The translations under genes and the position numbers were made by a program. The notes under the pieces are model-generated. The model was not told the DNA's origin and ran no database searches. It saw only the letters and a program-made list of their open reading frames with translations. A stretch of DNA of 64,000 bases, from positions 558,001-622,000 of the forward strand of contig ML978121.1 of NCBI GenBank assembly GCA_010015805.1, in the 5' to 3' direction. Shown here piece after piece: positions 59,246 to 64,000 of the stretch (the first letter of the stretch is position 1; each line of letters opens with the position of its first letter). This stretch comes from Rhizodiscina lignyota (taxonomy: Eukaryota > Ascomycota > Dothideomycetes > Aulographales > Rhizodiscinaceae).

Positions 59246-59534
59246 GTGCCTTGATCGATCGTTTTCATGTGGTGGACGAAGACGGAAATGGGAGTGTAAT
59301 CTACTTTGTGCATATGTTTGGGCGCCAGCATTTATGATGTGTCGGCCTAATTGATACCTCTGTCAGGCGTGTTACAAGGAGCGAGAAAGACCGAACTCGA
59401 GAAACACATTTTTCTTCTACACCGGTCTTGTCAGTCTAGAGTCTAGTGAATTTCATAGCGCCTTCCAATGCCTGATATCTCTTACGCCGCCGCCAATGCA
59501 AAGTATGAAAAAGTCTCACGAAATGAAATATAGC

Positions 59535-61603
59535 TCAGCCCTGTTTCTCAATGTCCTTATCAAATACACCGGATTCAACAGCCTTCTCTTGCGCTCCTCT
59601 AGCAGCGACTTCCCTAGCCTTCCTTATTTCAGCCTTCTCCCTCTCCCTCTCTTCTTGTCTCTGCCTTTCCTCCTTCATCTTTGCTAAATGCTGACAGAAC
59701 TTGCTGTTTGCGCGAATACGATCGCCCCAGATAATGAACGCGAAGGGTATAAAGCACATGCCGATACTCAGAAACCCCAGCAAACTGCTTCCCCAAGCAA
59801 TACCAAGCGTATCATACATCGGTTTCGCCGCAAACGGTAGCACCGCGCCAAACAGACTTCTACTCATACTCGTCGCCGCCATGGCGCTGGCGGCGAAGAT
59901 CTCATATGCGTCGACGAGATAGTTAAGCAGGGCCATGAAGATGAGTAAATAGCCCAAACCGAACGACAGGCCCGAGAGCACCGGGACGATCCAGTGTACA
60001 GATGATTTGGCGGACCACCCAATCCAGAAGCAAGATAACACAATAAACGGCCCACCGGCGCAAGCAAGAGGTAGACGACGGAACTCTTCGCTGCGAGACC
60101 ATGGCGCATCGCGAGCACGGGCGTTGGCGAGAATTTTGTCGTAGAGGAGATAGGACAATCCGGAACCCATGGCACCTACACCAACTGTGATCGAGTCAGA
60201 ATCGAGAGTTTGGAGGCGAGGATTTAATACTCACTTGCAAGGAATGCAAGGCCTTGCTCGCCGATTGTCCAGCCGTATACGCCTAAGCTTGTCAGTAACG
60301 TTCTCGCCCACCAGAAGTCATGTCTCTTACCGCCGAAGATGATAGGGAAGACCTGGAGGTAGATGTAGAATATGGCGTAAACCAGGGACACATAAACGCA
60401 AGTAAAGCCCACAAGCGCTGCAATATAATTAGCGTTTTTGGTTCTTTGGTATAGTCATGTAAGTCCTTACCTTCAAATAGAATCATTCGAAGCGGCCTCG
60501 TGAGTACCACCATGATGATATGTCGGAGGTCACGAGGCTCTAATTCGACAGGAGCAACAATGTTCATGTTTCCGGTCTCCTTTCGCATCTTCTCGGCCCT
60601 CTTTTTGAGCAGCACTGGTCCATATGTCTCTTTAGCGAGAGACAACATGATCCAACCCGGCGCAGTCAGAATGAGGCCGGCCCAAAACGACCACCTCCAT
60701 GACGTCGGCGTCACATAGCCCGATATAACCGGGCCCGCACAAGGACCAAAGGTAGTCGTGGCCATGAAGAGGGCCATGGCCCGTCCACGTGACAGAGGAG
60801 ACCCGAATACGTCGGCACAGATCCTACTCTCCAGTTAGATCGAACTTGTACTGGGGGGAATAATGGCATACCCTCCAACAACAGCGATCGGGCATGATGC
60901 GCCAATGCCAGCGAGCAACCTAAAGACAATGAACGACGCAAAGTTTGGAGCTAGTGCACAGCCAAGACAGAACGCGGTGTAGATAAGGAATGCCGCTGCC
61001 ATGACCCGATTGCGGCCGTAGTGTTCGCTCAGAGGACCAAATAAAGTCGGGCCAACAGTGTATCCCACGAGGTAGATTGATGTTGGCAGAACAAGCTGTG
61101 CCTGGTTTGTGACACCCCATTCTTTCGTTATTGATGCTGAGATACCGGCGGCGAGCGAAGACCCAATCGTGCTGTTCATGACGGTGGAGACGGCCGTTAA
61201 GAGAGCAAATACCTTTTTCCCCTAATTCTGCCTGTCAGTCCTCTGTTTCCTGGATCTACTATTGGAGAGGGACGCACGGTGGACCAGTTGTATGGATTCT
61301 CAGGATCGCCGGGCGGGAAGAAAACGATGGTTCGCGTCATGGAGATGTTGCGGTCGAGGGGGGTGAAGTTTTGGGAATTGCGTGTCGGTACATGTTCGAG
61401 CGAGTGTTCGATAGGAAGTTCGTTGGGTGAGAGGCCAGCTGCATCTTCATGTTCTTCTTCTACGGCTGCGTGAGCGAGAGCGTCCGATGAATCACTGCTT
61501 CAAACGCACCTGGGGGTGAAAGATATTGGATTCCAGACTTGGTGCTGTCTGCAGCACTCGATGAGCTCGATTGCCATCCTGGTGTCTCTGCTTCTTCCTT
61601 CAT
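59535..61603 (-). CDS. DHA1-type MFS drug/proton antiporter
   Basis: Multidrug or polyamine-type exporter of the major facilitator superfamily, plasma membrane. Seven exons (61510-61603, 61278-61465, 60872-61221, 60471-60823, 60331-60417, 60235-60282, 59535-60184) give 589 residues. The N-terminal ~95 residues are cytosolic and acidic, ending at the DHA1 marker DPENPYNWS. Helix 2-3 loop: GPLSEHYGRNRVM (motif A); helix 5: GPCAGPVISGY (antiporter-like motif C). Between helices 6 and 7 is a charged loop (KKRAEKMRKETGNMN). The C-terminus is a Glu/Arg-rich coiled coil (KMKEERQRQEEREREKAE). Substrate unknown. All seven exon joins conserve phase. Confidence 0.93.
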
Positions 61604-62185
61604 GGTCACTCGTAGCAAGAAGGGAGAAAGGAAATTGGGCGTGAGAAAGGGAAAGAGAGTGTGACGATTGCAACGAAAGGAGATCGAGACAGAAATGAGA
61701 TCGAGCACTTCACGATCACGACACCAGACGCCATTGCGGTCAACGGCCCCGCGCCTGCCACTATCTTACCGCTCATTGGCACGGCCCCACCAACATTGGG
61801 CTTCTTTCTGAAAATTCGGCGAAGGTTTTGCAGCTGTTTTTGCGCTGCAGTGGACGGGTTCGGTTATGACGGAACACTCCCGAGCTTCTTCTCCAGAACG
61901 CCACAGCCGTCCGTATGGGGTAAAGTGTGCATCGCATGGGGAACGTCGGCACCGATGAACACTTGCCCGGAACTGTCTTTTTCCGAGAATTACGGGAAAT
62001 GAAGATAATACAAAGGCGAAACTAGCCTGGAATGTGAAATCGGCACAAATACAAAGTTCCGTGACATCGGAAGGGGAGTTGGCTGGAATAGCGTGAAGGC
62101 CATCAGCCAGAGTTGGATAGCATCGATTTGACTCTATTTCTCAAACTCTTGCGCGAACTTGAAGGGTATCGAAAAGAAAATCCCG
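61604..62185. other. intergenic, DHA1 promoter and prefoldin 3' flank
   Basis: The upstream region of the transporter and the 3' flank of PFD4, both on the minus strand. An ORF at 61661-62002 has no recognisable feature. Confidence 0.4.
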
Positions 62186-62785
62186 CTATGTTTCAAGGTT
62201 GATAGAACGCCCGAACCGTGCATAGAGAGCGACCTTGAGATCTTGCATCTCGTCGCGGACGCTGCTTAGCTTGTCCTCGAGTGCCGTGACATCCTTATCG
62301 ATCTTGTCGGACGAGTGAGAGAGCAGTTCTTGGACTTCGGGTAGCGGCAAGGCGACAAATGAGTCCCCGATCCTGTATCTACATATTCGAGGCGGCTGGT
62401 TATTGGGGGCGCTTTTGACAGTTGTAATGTGCAGATACGAGTACTCACTGGACTTTGGTATCCTCGTCGGCATCGAGCTCAAGCTCTTCGATGTCATTTG
62501 ACACTTCTTGGAGGTCCTCCTTGTCCTTCTGCGTGTTATGCGTGAGACATGCGGTGTAATGAGGTCGGTGGACTTGCCACGTACTTGTTTCGTCTTCAGC
62601 TCATCCTCCAGTGTCTGCTCACGCTGATGCAATCTACTGAATTTGTTGATCTTGTCTTGATCCTCGCGCCTGACCTCGATGTCTTCTCCGCCTGTAGAGG
62701 CTTCGTCTTCCTTCGTAAGCTACGTGGATTAGTCGTATGCACACACGTGAGGATTTTGACTTCGGCCTACCATCCGCCTCTGCAT
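62186..62785 (-). CDS. GIM3: prefoldin subunit 4
   Basis: Beta-type subunit of the hexameric prefoldin co-chaperone that hands nascent actin and tubulin to CCT. Exons 62771-62785 (only 5 codons: MQRRM), 62585-62719, 62449-62528, 62186-62378 give 140 residues. Two coiled-coil arms (EDQDKINKFSRLHQREQTLEDELKTKQKDKEDLQEVSNDIEEL and PEVQELLSHSSDKIDKDVTALEDKL) flank the hairpin (VQYRIGDSFVALPL). The end reads LYARFGRSINLET, the signature close of this subunit. All introns are GT-AG with phase-correct joins; the tiny first exon follows the family pattern. Confidence 0.93.
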
Positions 62786-63100
62786 ATTGACTGCCTTTTT
62801 CAATGGCCAGCCTAACGAGTGAAACCTTGTTTGCCGTATGCGTATATCACTTATCGAACTGATCAGCGGTAATGAAGTGTTGCATGTACTGGAATACGTG
62901 TGGTGGATTGGGGGAGCCTTGGAAGCTGGAGGAGGGAAATTTTTAAATGGATGCTGTCACACGAAATTACAAAGCGGAAATCACAACACCATCAATCAAA
63001 TGCATCATGTATTTAATTATACCTCTAATGCTTAGTTGTTCCTCGAGGAAGTAGAAAGAAACAAAAAAAGCCGGCGCAGCCATTTCATGATCGAATGAGT
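62786..63100. other. intergenic, prefoldin promoter
   Basis: Upstream flank of PFD4; no gene seen. Confidence 0.4.
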
Positions 63101-63735
63101 GTAGCACGGCCGAGTTTTGCTCTTCTGCATATGCGAGAGCATCTATGACAGTTTAGTATACTATATGTCAACCGGAGACCTGCTAGCTTGCACGGTCTTA
63201 AGGAGTCTAAGTTATCTTCGTAGAAGATATAGAAAAAGTAAACTTTGATAAGGGATCTAAGGGCTATAGCACGATCGAGTTGTGCTCTTCTGCATATACG
63301 AGAGCATCTATGACCGTTTAGTATACTATATATCAACCGGAGACCTGCTAGCTTGCACGGTTTCGAGGAGTCTAAGTCATCTTCGTAGAAGATAGAAAAA
63401 AAGTAAACTTTTGATGATAGATCTAAAAGCTATAGTACGATCGAGTTGTGCTCTTCTACATATGCGAGAGCATCTGTAACAGTTTAGTATACTATATATC
63501 AGCCGGAGAATTACTAGCTTATACGGTCTCGAGGAGTTTGAGTTATCTTCGTAGAAGATATAGAAACAGTAAACTTTGATAAAAGATCTAAAGGCTACAG
63601 CACGATCGAGTTGTGTTGTTCTACACTTCCGAGAGCATCTACAAAGATCTTGTATACTATACTTTAGCCGTAGTATTACCGGCTTGCACCGCTTCAAAGA
63701 GCTTAACTCATATTCGTAGAAGAGATAGAATAGCT
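63101..63735. repeat. 165-bp tandem repeat, about 3.8 units
   Basis: Units start near 63101, 63266, 63432 and 63597 (period 165-166). The marker gagagcatct recurs at 63135, 63300, 63466 and 63631. Each of the first three units holds a 15-base inverted repeat, atcttc-gta-gaagat, at 63214-63228, 63379-63393 and 63545-63559. 165 is 55 codons, and the minus strand is open in two frames across the units, carrying a repeated pattern (YSILNC-RCSRICRRAQLDRA). Unit differences are mainly transitions, with CpA changed to TpA. It may be a relic of a mobile or satellite element; no coding claim is made. Confidence 0.8.
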
Positions 63736-64000
63736 AAGCCAATCACAGAATCAGAAAACTCACGGATTTACTCGCAGGCACGGAGCTGTAGGCACGCATT
63801 GTGGGGACTTCAATTTCACGATGTTCTGAACATAGAGGCACTTTCTATTCATTCACCGGTTTTTTATTTGTCTGACTGACTAATATACTGTACTGTGCAC
63901 CGGGAATTCGCAAGTGAGCAAGCATCATCGTCGAAGGCAAGAAACTGCAGGCGCCCTAGTACGAGAACCCCGAAGGGACCGATCCAATAGGGTCAGGAAT
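63736..64000. other. window end, unassigned
   Basis: Composition becomes GC-richer from about 63890. No gene, RNA or repeat recognised. Confidence 0.35.

Noticed and set aside
63890-64000. Possible rRNA-like sequence (agtacgaga) at the window end
   Set aside because: Only a few bases resemble the large-subunit rRNA and the surroundings do not match; not enough to call.

Overview
The window is nuclear DNA of a filamentous ascomycete fungus (Pezizomycotina; a dothideomycete-like genome is my guess and is not proven). The reasons are about 27 protein genes on both strands, many cut by short introns of about 41-60 bases with GT-AG ends, no operons, and families typical of such fungi: tetra-ubiquitin UBI4, fungal FBP1, an NB-ARC/TPR NOD-like receptor, a GPI-type cupredoxin and a LAMMER kinase. 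Exon borders were worked out by hand from splice signals, reading phase and protein family continuity. One assembly gap (Ns, 23566-24083) lies inside the NOD-like receptor gene.

Layout. 1-16 kb: 3' end of a PTR2 peptide transporter, polyubiquitin with a heat shock element, the BRAP2/ETP1-type RING protein, a cytochrome b561 membrane protein, a small ABM-fold protein, an alpha/beta hydrolase, a 1415-residue proline-rich/coiled-coil protein of unknown function, and fructose-1,6-bisphosphatase. 16-26 kb is a gene-poor accessory stretch: a cupin gene, a decayed fragment of a nucleosidase-type receptor gene, and an intact-looking PNP_UDP/NB-ARC/TPR receptor whose repeat array broke the assembly. 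26-39 kb: a two-segment membrane protein, an MFS sugar/quinate-type transporter, ribosomal protein uS7 (RPS5), a coiled-coil orphan, a GlcG/DUF336 protein, a pepsin-like protease with an odd His/Asp/Trp octapeptide repeat in its propeptide, and SRP19. 40-54 kb, nearly all on the minus strand: a Tri101-like acyltransferase, DBP6 helicase, LAMMER kinase, a class III aminotransferase and D-arabinono-lactone oxidase. 54-63 kb: a CorA-like membrane protein head-to-head with CENP-X/MHF2, a secreted cupredoxin, a DHA1-type drug transporter and prefoldin subunit 4. The window ends in a 165-bp tandem repeat with RIP-like decay.

The genes do not form an obvious pathway cluster. Core housekeeping functions (ubiquitin, protein targeting, ribosome biogenesis, translation, gluconeogenesis, prefoldin, kinetochore/DNA repair) alternate with transporters and secreted or self/non-self recognition genes. 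The strongest leads are the receptor locus at 20.7-24.7 kb, the metal-binding-looking protease propeptide, the repeat array at 63.1-63.7 kb, and the promoter elements upstream of UBI4 and SRP19.
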